From NCBI GenBank assembly GCA_023423695.1, contig JAFAFA010000080.1:18323-82322 (forward strand): a DNA stretch of 64,000 bases, written 5' to 3'. This DNA comes from Pseudomonadota bacterium (GTDB taxonomy: Bacteria; Pseudomonadota; Alphaproteobacteria; Azospirillales; Azospirillaceae). This document shows, in pieces, positions 7,948-18,399 of the stretch; within the stretch, counting starts at the first letter, position 1; every line of letters begins with the position of its first letter. The notes under the pieces were generated by a model that searched no databases, was not told the origin of the DNA, and saw only the letters and a program-made list of their open reading frames with translations. The position numbers and the translations under genes are program-made.

Positions 7948-8477
7948 ATGACCAAGGAAAGAACCGAGCTGGCGACGCCGTCCCTCAGCGGCCTGCTCGA
8001 ATTCTGGCTCACCAAATCCGTCGCCGGCCGGCCGCCGGTCCCCAGCAGCATCTCCCCGGCCGATCTGCGGCCGTGGAAGGACAACATCGTCGTGTTCGAG
8101 GTGATCGGGGAGGAATCCGGCACCTTCGTCTATTCCTATTACGGCAAGGCGCTGGTCGCGGCCTTCGGCCAGTCGCGCCTGGGCGCCACGCTGGACGATC
8201 TGCCGCCGGAACAGCGCGCCGTGCTGCAGCCGGAATACGAGACGGTGCGCCGCGAACGGCTGCCCGTCGCCCGTGTCCACACCGCCGTCTTCGGCGGTCG
8301 CAGCCGCAGCTTCGAACGGCTGGTCCTGCCGATGTCCAGCGACGGGGTCGGCATCGACAAGCTGCTGGTCGCCGCCTACGAGATGACGCCGCGCGAACTG
8401 GCGGCCCGCCCGCCTCTGCCGGGAGGCTCCTCCTCCGGTCCAGTCCCCCTCACCGTTCAGAAGCCGGGAGCCTCGGC

Positions 8478-8481
<4 letters not shown>
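7948..8481 (+). CDS. PAS_5-type (PAS-like) domain protein
   Basis: A 177-residue soluble protein. Residues about 15-150 match the PAS_5 pattern common in Rhodospirillales: FWLTKSVAGRPPVPSSISPA and DLRPWKDNIVVFEVI, then FVYSYYGKALVAAFG and FERLVLPMSSDG. Such domains are single PAS folds thought to sense a small ligand or to mediate protein contacts; no output domain is attached. The C-terminus is Pro/Gly/Ser-rich. Its stop overlaps the start of the FtsK-type translocase gene (ATGA at 8478-8481), which implies translational coupling. A second PAS_5 protein is encoded at 19611-20438. What it senses and whether it acts on the translocase is unknown. Confidence 0.78.
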
Positions 8482-10406
<1,925 letters not shown>

Positions 10407-10434
10407 TCCCCTCTCTCCCGCAGTGAGACTCCCC

Positions 10435-10935
10435 ATGGACCCCAAGCCGCATTTCGAAACCCTCGCCCGCTACAACCGCTGGGCCAACAGCCGCCTGTAC
10501 GACGCCGCGGCGCAGTTGTCCGACGCGCAGTTCCGCGAGGACCGCGGCGCCTTCTTCCGCTCGATGCGCGGCACGCTGAACCACATCCTGGTCGCCGACC
10601 GGGTGTGGCTGGAGCGGATCGAAGGCGCCGGGCCGAAGCCATCGGCGCTCGACGAAATCCTGTTCGACGACTTCGCCGGCCTCCGTGCCGCCCGCGAGGC
10701 GGAGGACGAGCGCATCCTGCGCGTGCTGGCCGCCACGCGAGCGGAGCGGTTCGAGTCGGTCCTCTCCTACCGCAGCATGGCGGGCACGGCCCATGAGCTT
10801 CCCTTCGCCCAGGTGCTGACCCACGTCTTCAACCACCAGACCCACCATCGCGGGCAGGCCCACGGCCTGTTGAGCCAGTTCGGGCTGGAAGCCCCGTCCA
10901 TCGACTTCGTTTATTTCCTGCTGGAGTCGAAATGA
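10435..10935 (+). CDS. DinB-family putative metal-dependent enzyme
   Basis: A 166-residue four-helix-bundle protein. The DinB fold signature is seen in ARYNRWANSRLYDAAAQL at the start, LNHILVADRVWLERI (first metal histidine) and VLTHVFNHQTHHRGQAHGLL, whose histidines complete the usual three-His metal site. Family members include thiol S-transferases and maleylpyruvate isomerase-like enzymes, but most, like this one, are unassigned. It follows the translocase gene by 28 bases and overlaps the next flavoprotein gene by four bases (ATGA), so these two are surely translated from one message. No LexA box was looked for successfully upstream. Confidence 0.85.
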   Translation: MDPKPHFETLARYNRWANSRLYDAAAQLSDAQFREDRGAFFRSMRGTLNHILVADRVWLERIEGAGPKPSALDEILFDDFAGLRAAREAEDERILRVLAATRAERFESVLSYRSMAGTAHELPFAQVLTHVFNHQTHHRGQAHGLLSQFGLEAPSIDFVYFLLESK

Positions 10936-11546
10936 GCCGCCCCATCACCGACCTCGCCGCGCTGGAAGCCCTGTATGGCGAACCGGTCGCCGCCTCCATC
11001 GCCAAGGAGGTGCCGGCGCTGACCTCCGGCTACCGCGCACTGATCGAGGCGTCGCCCTTCTTCGTTCTCGCCACCAGCGGGCCGGGCGGGCTGGACGCCT
11101 CGCCGCGCGGCGACGGGGCGGGCTTCGTCCGGGTGGCGGACGACCGCACCCTGCTGATCCCCGACCGCCGCGGCAACAACCGCATCGACAGCCTGCGCAA
11201 CATCCTGGCCGATCCGCGCGTCGGGCTGCTGTTCCTGGTGCCGGGGCTGAACGAAACCCTGCGCGTCAACGGCCGCGCGGTGATCGACACCGACCCTGCG
11301 CTGTGCGAGAGCTTCGCCGTCGACGGCAAGGCGCCGAAATCGGTGCTGGTGGTCACCATCGAGACGGTGTTCTTCCAGTGCTCCCGCGCCCTGCTCCGTT
11401 CCCACCTGTGGGACCCGGCGGCGCAGGTACAGCGTGCCAGCCTGCCGTCGGTTGGGTCGCTGCTGGCGGAGGCCAGCGCCGGGCGCGAGGGCGGAGACGC
11501 CTACGACCGTTCTCTGGCGGAGCGGATCCCGAAGTCGCTTTACTGA
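10932..11546 (+). CDS. FMN-binding pyridoxamine 5'-phosphate oxidase-family protein (MSMEG_1061 type)
   Basis: A 204-residue split-barrel flavoprotein. FFVLATSGPGGLDASPRGD, followed by LLIPDRRGNNRIDSLRNIL and VGLLFLVPGLNETLRVNGRA, are the conserved strands that bind FMN in the PPOX class; the C-terminal CSRALLRSHLWDP is typical of the MSMEG_1061-like subfamily annotated as FMN-dependent. The reaction of this subfamily is not firmly known; a redox or heme/F420-related role is possible. The ATG overlaps the DinB gene stop. The gene ends convergently, 22 bases from the stop of the sensor kinase on the other strand. Confidence 0.85.
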   Translation: MSRPITDLAALEALYGEPVAASIAKEVPALTSGYRALIEASPFFVLATSGPGGLDASPRGDGAGFVRVADDRTLLIPDRRGNNRIDSLRNILADPRVGLLFLVPGLNETLRVNGRAVIDTDPALCESFAVDGKAPKSVLVVTIETVFFQCSRALLRSHLWDPAAQVQRASLPSVGSLLAEASAGREGGDAYDRSLAERIPKSLY

Positions 11547-11568
11547 GCGTCCGCCTTCACTGAACCCT

Positions 11569-13767
11569 TTATTGGGCCGCGAGGCGGCCGGCGGCCGATG
11601 CCCGCCCGCCGTCATCCGGCAACCGGATGGTGAAGACGGAGCCTTCCTCGCGCGTGCTCTCCACCGTCAGGGTGCCGCCATGGGCGGCAACGATCTTCAT
11701 CGTCATGTAGAGCCCCAGCCCGGTGCCCTTCGTCCCGCGCGAGGAGGACGCGCGGAAATAGATGGAGCCGATCCGCTCCACCTCCTCGGGACTCATGCCG
11801 CGCCCGCTGTCGGCGACGCGGATGACGATTTCCCCTCCATCCCCGGCCGCATCATAGCCGGCCGTCACCCGCACCGCTGCCTCCGGGGGCGAGTAGCGCA
11901 GCGCATTCTGCACGAGGTTGCCGATCGCCACCCCCAGGAAGGGCGCGTCGACCAGCAGCGGGTGGTCCGGCGTCTCCACCGCCACCTCAAGCCGGTCCTC
12001 CGCCTCCGTCCCCGTCAGGCCGCCCAGCGCCTCCTCCATCAACTGACCCAGCGCCACCGGTTCCGGCTTCAGCGCCAGCGCCCCCTGGTCAAGGGCGTCG
12101 GAGGACAGGAACAGCTCCACCAGTTCGACCATCTTGCGGGTGGTGTTGCGGATGCGCTCCAGCCGGGTCAGCGCCGCCGGCGCCGTGACCGCCCCGGACA
12201 GTTCGATCATCTGCGCCGCGCTGTCGATGGAGGCGAGCGGGGTGCGGAACTCGTGCGACAGCATGGCGACGAAGGTGCGCTGCTCCTCCGCCCGCTTGGT
12301 GGCGAAGGCCGACTCCTCGCGGGCGCGCAGCCGCTCCGACTGCAGGCGGCCGATGCGCAGGGCCAAGCCGACGCCCAGCACCAGCACCGCCAACATGGAC
12401 GAGATCTGATAAGGATCGGCGACGGCGAAATCGGCCGGCAGCACGCCGCGCAGCGACATCTGCGTCAGCAGCAGGCCGGCGAGCGAGACCATCGTGCTGG
12501 CCAGATAGAAGCGCGGGCTGGGATCGCCGGGGTTCAGCCAGGCCATGCGTGCGGTCAGCACCAGCGCGACCACCACCACGACCAGCGCCGACAGCGTCAC
12601 CACCGGGTTGGTCAGGGCATAGAGCGGCGTCACCGTCGTCGGCAGCATCAGCAAAACCAGCAGCGCCAGCCCCTGGTAACAGCGGCGCAGCCACGGCGCA
12701 CGGCTCCGCAGGTCCAGGATATAGACCCACATGATCAATCCCACGGCGAAGCCCAGGAAGCCGCTGCTGCCGACCATCATGTTGATGAACCAGCCCGACA
12801 TGTCCGGCAGCAGGGCGGCGGCGGTGCCGTTGGCGAACAGGTAATAGAAGAAGACGGTGGCGACATAGCCGGTGTAGGCCAGCAGCGCCCCGTCGCGCAG
12901 AAGCAGCCCCAGCGCGACGTAGCCCAGCGTCAGGATGCCCAGCACGCCGAGGAACAGGCCCTGGAACAGCAGGTCGGGCGTCTGGTGGCCGACATAGGCC
13001 GCCGGCGTCCACATCCGGGCGGACAGGCGGATGGCGCTGATCGAATCGACGCGCAGATAGAGCGAGACCGGCTGTCCTTCCGGCAGGCTCAGCGGCAGGG
13101 CATGCAGCCGCGTCCTCATCGGCCGCTGGCTGAAAGGCACGAAATCGCCCAGCCGGACCAGCCGGTAGGCGTCCGGACTTTGCGGCCGGCCATCCGCCGC
13201 CGTCGATGCCGCCGCCATCGACGGCGGGCCCACAGACTTGGGCCCCATAGACTTCGGGATGAACAGGTCGAGATGGTCGATGTAGGCCTCGCCCATCTCC
13301 AGGATCCAGTCCGCCGGGGCGCCGGGGGGGCGCAGCAGATCGAAGCGGTACCAATGGATGTCGCGGGTCTGGCCGGCGCCACGGAAGTCGCTGCGCGGCT
13401 CCATGCCTCCGGCGGCGTCGGCCTTCAGGATGTCGGCGAAGTCCAGCCTGCGCTCGGGGTCGACCAGCCGGGTGAAATGGCCGGCCAGCGAGGCGCCGGC
13501 GGTGGACGCCTCCAGCCGCAGCGGTTCCACCGGCGCGGCTGCAGAGGCGGCGCCCAATGCGCAAAGCCAAAGCAGGATCGCGCCAAGCAGGAAGCGCAGG
13601 TGTCCAGGAGGGCCGGAGGGACGGCGATGCGTAAGGGTGCGAATGCGGATGGCCGGCAGGCTGCCGCGCCGGCTTTCCGTCCACCGGCCGCTCGCGCCGC
13701 CGTTCATCGCATCCTTGGTCATCGTACGGCTTAGATAAAGATAAAGCTTTAGGAAAAGATTAAGCAC
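11569..13767 (-). CDS. 7TM-DISM sensor histidine kinase
   Basis: A membrane sensor kinase of up to 732 residues. After a long basic leader comes a hydrophobic signal segment (FLLGAILLWLCALGAA, about residues 59-75), a periplasmic 7TMR-DISMED2-like domain (about 85-225, with IHWYRFDLL and ILEMGEAYIDHLDLFIP), seven membrane helices (about 235-425), a short coiled coil, HisKA with the phospho-accepting histidine in MLSHEFRTPLASI, and HATPase_c with NLVQNALRYSPPE, DSGRGMSPEE and GTGLGLYMTMKIV. It would sense a carbohydrate-like or unknown periplasmic cue. No response regulator lies beside it. The GTG at 13767 lacks a clear ribosome site; ATG 13722 is an alternative start. Confidence 0.87.
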   Translation of the reverse strand: MLNLFLKLYLYLSRTMTKDAMNGGASGRWTESRRGSLPAIRIRTLTHRRPSGPPGHLRFLLGAILLWLCALGAASAAAPVEPLRLEASTAGASLAGHFTRLVDPERRLDFADILKADAAGGMEPRSDFRGAGQTRDIHWYRFDLLRPPGAPADWILEMGEAYIDHLDLFIPKSMGPKSVGPPSMAAASTAADGRPQSPDAYRLVRLGDFVPFSQRPMRTRLHALPLSLPEGQPVSLYLRVDSISAIRLSARMWTPAAYVGHQTPDLLFQGLFLGVLGILTLGYVALGLLLRDGALLAYTGYVATVFFYYLFANGTAAALLPDMSGWFINMMVGSSGFLGFAVGLIMWVYILDLRSRAPWLRRCYQGLALLVLLMLPTTVTPLYALTNPVVTLSALVVVVVALVLTARMAWLNPGDPSPRFYLASTMVSLAGLLLTQMSLRGVLPADFAVADPYQISSMLAVLVLGVGLALRIGRLQSERLRAREESAFATKRAEEQRTFVAMLSHEFRTPLASIDSAAQMIELSGAVTAPAALTRLERIRNTTRKMVELVELFLSSDALDQGALALKPEPVALGQLMEEALGGLTGTEAEDRLEVAVETPDHPLLVDAPFLGVAIGNLVQNALRYSPPEAAVRVTAGYDAAGDGGEIVIRVADSGRGMSPEEVERIGSIYFRASSSRGTKGTGLGLYMTMKIVAAHGGTLTVESTREEGSVFTIRLPDDGGRASAAGRLAAQ

Positions 13768-13801
13768 ATATGCATTCCATCCTCACCTTACCCCGACCGT
13801 G

Positions 13802-14572
13802 TCAGATGCGCGAGGGCGACAGCTTGAACTCCACCAGGGCGTCTGTGGAGGCGAGCGCCGCGACCAGCGTCATCGGGTCGAGGTCACCCTTGCCCTGCAG
13901 AACCAGCTGGCATTCGAACTGGCCGCTGCCGTTGGCGAGGTGGAAGGCCCAGTCGACCACCTCGAACCCATGGCGGGCCACCTGTGCCCGCAACTCGTCC
14001 GGCGGCGGCGCCTTGTCGCGGGGAAACACCAGCGTCAGATGGACCACCGAGCGGTGCGGCAGCAGCCGCTCGAGCGGGCGCAGCAGGCTCATCACCAGGA
14101 TGGTCAGCAGCGCGGCGGCGATGGCGACGGCGTAGAAGCCCAACCCGATGATGATGCCGATGGCAGAGGTCGCCCAGATCGACGCCGCGGTGGACAGGCC
14201 GCGAATCGACAATCCCTCGCGCATGATCACACCTGCGCCGAGAAAGCCGATGCCGGTCACGATGCCCTGGATCACCCGCGTCGGGTCGCCGGCCCCGGCG
14301 GCGACTTGGGACCCGCCCTGGAACAACGTGCCGCCATACCACATGGCGGGATAGGCATTGACGACCGTCAGCGCCGCGGAGGCCAGGCAGACCAGCCCGT
14401 AGGTCCGCATCCCAGCCGCCCGCCCGTGATAGCTGCGCTCGTACCCCAGCAGCAGCCCGACCGCCAGCGCTCCCAACAGATGCAGAAGAATCAGCCCGTT
14501 GGTCACCAGCTCGGCCGGCGACCAGTAGGAGCGCAGCAAATCCATGGCAACCCCATCCCGAACCGAAGCCAT
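13802..14572 (-). CDS. MgtC/SapB-family membrane protein
   Basis: About 256 residues with four to five N-terminal membrane helices and a soluble C-terminal domain. Family features are LHLLGALAVGLLLGYERSYH, AAGMRTYGLVCLASAALTVV, the glycine-rich GIVTGIGFLGAGVIMREG and GLSTAASIWATSAIGIIIGL. The soluble end (from about residue 170) looks like the ACT-like tail of the MgtC branch. MgtC proteins help growth in low magnesium and modulate the F-ATPase in pathogens; in soil bacteria the role is less clear. Start uncertain: ATG 14572 has GGAAGG upstream, ATG 14545 (MDLLRSYW) fits family length. No magnesium transporter gene is adjacent. Confidence 0.82.
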   Translation of the reverse strand: MASVRDGVAMDLLRSYWSPAELVTNGLILLHLLGALAVGLLLGYERSYHGRAAGMRTYGLVCLASAALTVVNAYPAMWYGGTLFQGGSQVAAGAGDPTRVIQGIVTGIGFLGAGVIMREGLSIRGLSTAASIWATSAIGIIIGLGFYAVAIAAALLTILVMSLLRPLERLLPHRSVVHLTLVFPRDKAPPPDELRAQVARHGFEVVDWAFHLANGSGQFECQLVLQGKGDLDPMTLVAALASTDALVEFKLSPSRI

Positions 14573-14685
14573 AGGGCCTTCCCGCGAGGCCCGGCTCCAG
14601 TCTAGCGCGGTCCGGGCCGGAACGCCTTCACAGCGCGACGGAAGGGTCCGCCGCGCCATTCGGTCACAGGCGTGAATAGCCCCGC

Positions 14686-14699
14686 TTGACCTGTGTCAA
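14686..14699. promoter_or_regulatory. FNR/FixK/NnrR-type box upstream of nap operon
   Basis: TTGAC-CTGT-GTCAA is a perfect dyad that fits the TTGA(T/C)-N4-(A/G)TCAA consensus of FNR-family regulators. The centre is about 112 bases before the napE start codon, which is a plausible activator position if transcription starts near 14735. Low oxygen or nitrogen-oxide control of nap is therefore likely; which FNR paralogue binds cannot be decided. Confidence 0.65.
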
Positions 14700-14708
14700 T
14701 TCCAGACT

Positions 14709-14775
14709 CATCGAAAGTATCGATACTAAGGGCCGAAAACCGGTACCTAAGGACCATACCTTGGTATCGTTCGAT
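14709..14775. promoter_or_regulatory. stacked palindromes between the FNR box and napE
   Basis: Two short perfect palindromes, AGTATCGATACT (14716-14727) and ATACCTTGGTAT (14756-14767), lie inside a larger imperfect dyad whose ends are ATCGAA (14709) and TTCGAT (14770-14775). TAC-(C)TAAGG occurs twice between them. This crowding suggests binding of a further regulator or an overlapping promoter; I cannot name the factor. Confidence 0.4.
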
Positions 14776-14804
14776 CCGTCCCCGCACCGACCGAGAGTGC
14801 AGCC

Positions 14805-14999
14805 ATGAGGCCGACCAGTTCCCCCGTCCTGTCCCATCCGTCCGATCGGATCGCGACCGAGTCCGATCCGGCTCCGACCCGCCGGGCCGAGGGACTGATG
14901 TTCCTGTGGCTGGCCTTCCTGGTCTGGCCGCTGATCGCCATCGGTTCCGTATCGGCCTACGGCTTCTCGATCTGGATGTACCAGCTCCTCACCCACTGA
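14805..14999 (+). CDS. napE: periplasmic nitrate reductase component NapE
   Basis: A 64-residue single-span membrane protein. A cytoplasmic polar start of about 28 residues is followed by the helix LMFLWLAFLVWPLIAIGSVS and the conserved end AYGFSIWMYQLL, which is the NapE pattern. NapE is found first in many alphaproteobacterial nap operons; it is not essential and its job is unclear, perhaps assembly or stability of the complex. napD follows 10 bases later, so the pair is co-translated. The FNR-type box at 14686 is about 105 bases upstream of this start. Confidence 0.88.
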   Translation: MRPTSSPVLSHPSDRIATESDPAPTRRAEGLMFLWLAFLVWPLIAIGSVSAYGFSIWMYQLLTH

Positions 15000-15009
15000 G
15001 TCTTCCGAC

Positions 15010-15276
15010 ATGCCCCGCGCCCCCGAAGTCCACATCTCCAGCCTTGTCATCCAGCACAGCCCCGACCGTACCGAGGCGGTGCGCGAGGCGGCGAACGCCG
15101 TCGCCGGGCTGGAGTGGTGCGCATCGGAGAACGGCAAGGCCGTCGTGACGCTGGTCACCGCCAGCGCCGCCGAGGTGGTGGACCGCATCGCCCAGTTGAA
15201 CGCCGTTCCCGGCGTGCACACCACGACCATGGTCTACCACCACTACGAACCCGCGGACGCGATCGACGCAGCCTGA
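15010..15276 (+). CDS. napD: NapD, chaperone for NapA maturation
   Basis: An 88-residue cytoplasmic protein with the ferredoxin-like NapD fold: VHISSLVIQHSPDRTEAV at the start, then WCASENGKAVVTLVTASA and IAQLNAVPGVHTTTMVYHHY at the end. NapD binds the twin-arginine signal peptide of NapA and holds it back until molybdenum cofactor and the iron-sulfur cluster are inserted. Its place between napE and napA and its tight spacing agree with this role. The C-terminus is short and acidic. Confidence 0.93.
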   Translation: MPRAPEVHISSLVIQHSPDRTEAVREAANAVAGLEWCASENGKAVVTLVTASAAEVVDRIAQLNAVPGVHTTTMVYHHYEPADAIDAA

Positions 15277-15358
15277 CGGCACCGCCATCCCGGTGTCCTC
15301 CGGGCGCGCCGCATCCGCCCTTTCCCGACCGAATTTCCTCCGAAACTGGAGTCTCCGC

Positions 15359-17860
15359 ATGTTCCTGTCCCGCCGCGATTACCTGAAGGCGCAAGCCGCC
15401 GCTGCCGCCGCCGCGGCGGCCGGAATCTCAATGCCCGCATCGGCCGGTACCCTGCTGACCGGCGAAGGCGCCAAGCTGAACTGGTCCAAGGCCCCCTGCC
15501 GGTTCTGCGGCACCGGCTGCGGCGTGATGGTCGGCGTCAAGGACGGCCGCGTGGTCGCCACCCACGGCGACGTGAAGGCCGAGGTGAACCGCGGCCTGAA
15601 CTGCGTGAAGGGCTATTTCCTGTCCAAGATCATGTACGGCGAGGACCGGCTGAACCAGCCGCTGCTGCGCATGAAGGACGGCAAGTACGACAAGGAGGGC
15701 GAGTTCCAGCCGATCACCTGGGACGCCGCCTTCGACATCATGGCGCAGAAGTGGAAGGAGACCCTGAAGAAGAAGGGTCCGACCGCCGTCGGCATGTTCG
15801 GCTCCGGCCAGTGGACCATCTACGAGGGCTATGCCGCCTCCAAGCTGATGAAGGCTGGCCTGCGCTCCAACAACCTGGACCCGAACGCCCGCCATTGCAT
15901 GGCGTCGGCGGTGGTCGGCTTCATGCGCACCTTCGGCATGGACGAGCCGATGGGCTGCTACGACGACATGGAGCAGGCCGACGCCTTCGTGCTGTGGGGC
16001 TCCAACATGGCGGAGATGCACCCCATCCTGTGGACGCGCGTCACCGACCGCCGCCTCAGCCATCCCGGCTGCAAGGTCGCCGTCCTGTCGACCTTCGAGC
16101 ATCGCAGCTTCGACCTCGCCGATCTCGGCCTGGTCTTCACCCCCGGTTCCGACCTGGCGATCCTGAACTACATCGCCAACCACATCATCAAGACCGGCCG
16201 GGTGAACAAGGAGTTCATCGAGAAGCACTGCAACTTCAAGCGCGGCCGCGACGACATCGGCTATGGCCTGCGTCCCGAGCATGCGCTGGAGCAGAAGGCG
16301 AAGAACGCCGCCAAGGCCAACGACTCCGACCCGATCAGCTTCGACGAGTTCGCCAAGTTCGTCGAGCCCTACACGCTGGACAAGGCGCATGAGCTGTCGG
16401 GCGTGCCGAAGAACCGGCTGGAGGCGCTGGCCGAGCTGTACGCCGACCCGAAGGTGAAGGTCGTCTCCTTCTGGACCATGGGCTTCAACCAGCATGTCCG
16501 CGGCGTCTGGGCCAACAACCTCGTCTACAACATCCACCTGCTGACCGGTAAGATCTCCCAGCCCGGCAGCGGCCCCTTCTCGCTGACCGGCCAGCCTTCG
16601 GCCTGCGGCACCGCGCGCGAGGTCGGCACCTTCTCCCACCGGCTGCCCGCCGACATGGTGGTGACCAACCCCGAGCACCGCAAGCACGCCGAGGAGATCT
16701 GGAAGCTGCCGGAGGGGACCATCCCCGACAAGGTCGGCTACCACGCCGTCCAGCAGGACCGCATGCTCAAGGACGGCAAGCTCAACGCCTACTGGGTCAT
16801 GTGCAACAACAACATGCAGACGGCCCCGAACACGGCGAAGGAGACCTTCCCCGGTTACCGCAACCCGGAGAACTTCGTCGTCGTCTCCGATCCCTACCCC
16901 ACCGTGACGGCGCTGGCCGCCGACCTGATCCTGCCCACCGCCATGTGGGTGGAGAAGGAGGGCGGCTACGGCAATGCCGAACGCCGCACCCAGCTGTGGC
17001 GCCAGCTGGTCGACGCGCCGGACGGCGCGCGCTCCGACCTGTGGCAGATCATGGAGTTCTCCAAGCGCTTCCAGATCGAGGAGGTGTGGCCGGAGGAACT
17101 GCTGAACAAGAAGCCGGAATACCGCGGCAAGACGCTGTACGACGTGCTGTTCCGCAACGGTCAGGTCGACCGCTTCCCGCTGTCCGACCTCGACCCGAAC
17201 TACAACAACCAGGAGGCCAAGGAAGCCGGCTTCTACGTCCAGAAGGGCCTGTTCGAGGAATATGCCGCCTTCGGCCGCGGCCATGGCCACGATCTGGCGC
17301 CCTTCGACCTCTACCACCAGGAGCGCGGCCTGCGCTGGCCGGTGGTGGACGGCAAGGAGACCAAGTGGCGCTACCGCGAGGGCTCCGATCCCTACGTGAA
17401 GGCCGGCGAGGGCATGCGCTTCTACGGCAACAAGGACGGCAAGGCCAACGTCTTCGCCCTGCCCTACGAGCCGCCGGCCGAGGCCCCCGACGCCGACTAC
17501 CCGTTCTGGCTCAGCACCGGCCGCGTGCTGGAGCACTGGCACAGCGGGTCGATGACGCTGCGCGTACCGGAGCTGCGCAAGTCGGTTCCCAACGCCGTGG
17601 TGTTCATGCATCCCGACGACGCCAAGGACCTGAACGTCCGGCGCGGGCAGGAGGTGCGCATCACGTCGCGGCGCGGCGAGGTGCGGGTGCGGGTCGAGAC
17701 GCGCGGACGCAACAAGCCGCCGCGCGGCCTGGTCTTCGTCCCCTTCTTCGACCACACGGTCCTCATCAACAAGGTGACGCTCGACGCCACCGATCCCATC
17801 AGCAAGCAGACCGACTTCAAAAAATGCGCGGTCAAGATCACGCCCGTCGTGAACGCCTGA
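15359..17860 (+). CDS. napA: periplasmic nitrate reductase catalytic subunit NapA
   Basis: An 833-residue molybdopterin enzyme that reduces nitrate to nitrite in the periplasm. A twin-arginine signal (LSRRDYLK, residues 3-10, then an Ala run to the SAG region near 30) directs folded export. Cysteines 47, 50, 54 and 82 make the [4Fe-4S] site. The molybdenum-ligand cysteine lies in DEPMGCYDDMEQAD. GQPSACGTAREVGTFSHRLP and the C-terminal dinucleotide-binding domain (LSTGRVLEHWHSGSMT onward) are typical of NapA. I chose ATG 15359 because GGAG precedes it and it begins at the Tat signal; an in-frame ATG at 15293 would bury the signal. Confidence 0.97.
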   Translation: MFLSRRDYLKAQAAAAAAAAAGISMPASAGTLLTGEGAKLNWSKAPCRFCGTGCGVMVGVKDGRVVATHGDVKAEVNRGLNCVKGYFLSKIMYGEDRLNQPLLRMKDGKYDKEGEFQPITWDAAFDIMAQKWKETLKKKGPTAVGMFGSGQWTIYEGYAASKLMKAGLRSNNLDPNARHCMASAVVGFMRTFGMDEPMGCYDDMEQADAFVLWGSNMAEMHPILWTRVTDRRLSHPGCKVAVLSTFEHRSFDLADLGLVFTPGSDLAILNYIANHIIKTGRVNKEFIEKHCNFKRGRDDIGYGLRPEHALEQKAKNAAKANDSDPISFDEFAKFVEPYTLDKAHELSGVPKNRLEALAELYADPKVKVVSFWTMGFNQHVRGVWANNLVYNIHLLTGKISQPGSGPFSLTGQPSACGTAREVGTFSHRLPADMVVTNPEHRKHAEEIWKLPEGTIPDKVGYHAVQQDRMLKDGKLNAYWVMCNNNMQTAPNTAKETFPGYRNPENFVVVSDPYPTVTALAADLILPTAMWVEKEGGYGNAERRTQLWRQLVDAPDGARSDLWQIMEFSKRFQIEEVWPEELLNKKPEYRGKTLYDVLFRNGQVDRFPLSDLDPNYNNQEAKEAGFYVQKGLFEEYAAFGRGHGHDLAPFDLYHQERGLRWPVVDGKETKWRYREGSDPYVKAGEGMRFYGNKDGKANVFALPYEPPAEAPDADYPFWLSTGRVLEHWHSGSMTLRVPELRKSVPNAVVFMHPDDAKDLNVRRGQEVRITSRRGEVRVRVETRGRNKPPRGLVFVPFFDHTVLINKVTLDATDPISKQTDFKKCAVKITPVVNA

Positions 17861-17874
17861 GGAGTGCCGGCATC

Positions 17875-18399
17875 ATGAAGACCCGTTTCCTGATCGCCGC
17901 GCTGGCCCTTCTGGCCGGCGTCCCGGCCCTGACCATCGGCGTCACCTCCGGTGTTGTCGCCGCCGACAAGCCCGTTGTGATGGCGGACGCCACCGGCACC
18001 GTGGGGGGGATCAAGGTCCCCTCCGCCAACCATCCGATCACGCTGGATGTCCCGGCCGAGGCGACCCACCGCGAGATCACCGACGACCAGAAGCGCGTGC
18101 GCAACTACGCCGACCAGCCGCCGCTGATCCCGCATGCCATCCGCGACTACCAGATCGACCTGAACATCAACAAGTGCCTGACCTGCCACGACCGCCGCAA
18201 CACGGCCGGCTCGCAGGCGCCGATGCTGTCGGTCACCCATTTCCAGGACCGTGACGGCCAGACGCTGGGCACGGTGGCGGCGCGCCGCTACTTCTGCACC
18301 CAGTGCCACGTCCAGCAGACGGACGCGCAGCCGATCGTTCCCAACAGCTTCCGCGACTTCGACTCGGTCCTGGGCCATGCCCAAGGCGGCCAGAAATGA
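17875..18399 (+). CDS. napB: NapB, diheme cytochrome c subunit of nitrate reductase
   Basis: A 174-residue exported electron-transfer subunit. The N-terminal signal peptide (KTRFLIAALALLAGVPAL) is followed by VPSANHPITLDVPAEATHRE and two c-type heme motifs, CLTCH starting at residue 101 and CTQCH at residue 141, as in all NapB proteins. Distal methionine or histidine ligands would come from the PLIPHAI segment and neighbours. It passes electrons from NapC to NapA in the periplasm. It starts 14 bases after napA with GAGG upstream, and its stop overlaps the napC start (ATGA at 18396-18399). Confidence 0.95.
   Translation: MKTRFLIAALALLAGVPALTIGVTSGVVAADKPVVMADATGTVGGIKVPSANHPITLDVPAEATHREITDDQKRVRNYADQPPLIPHAIRDYQIDLNINKCLTCHDRRNTAGSQAPMLSVTHFQDRDGQTLGTVAARRYFCTQCHVQQTDAQPIVPNSFRDFDSVLGHAQGGQK

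Noticed and set aside
15428..17755. Minus-strand open frame antisense to napA
   Set aside because: NapA on the plus strand has full motif support; the antisense product has none.
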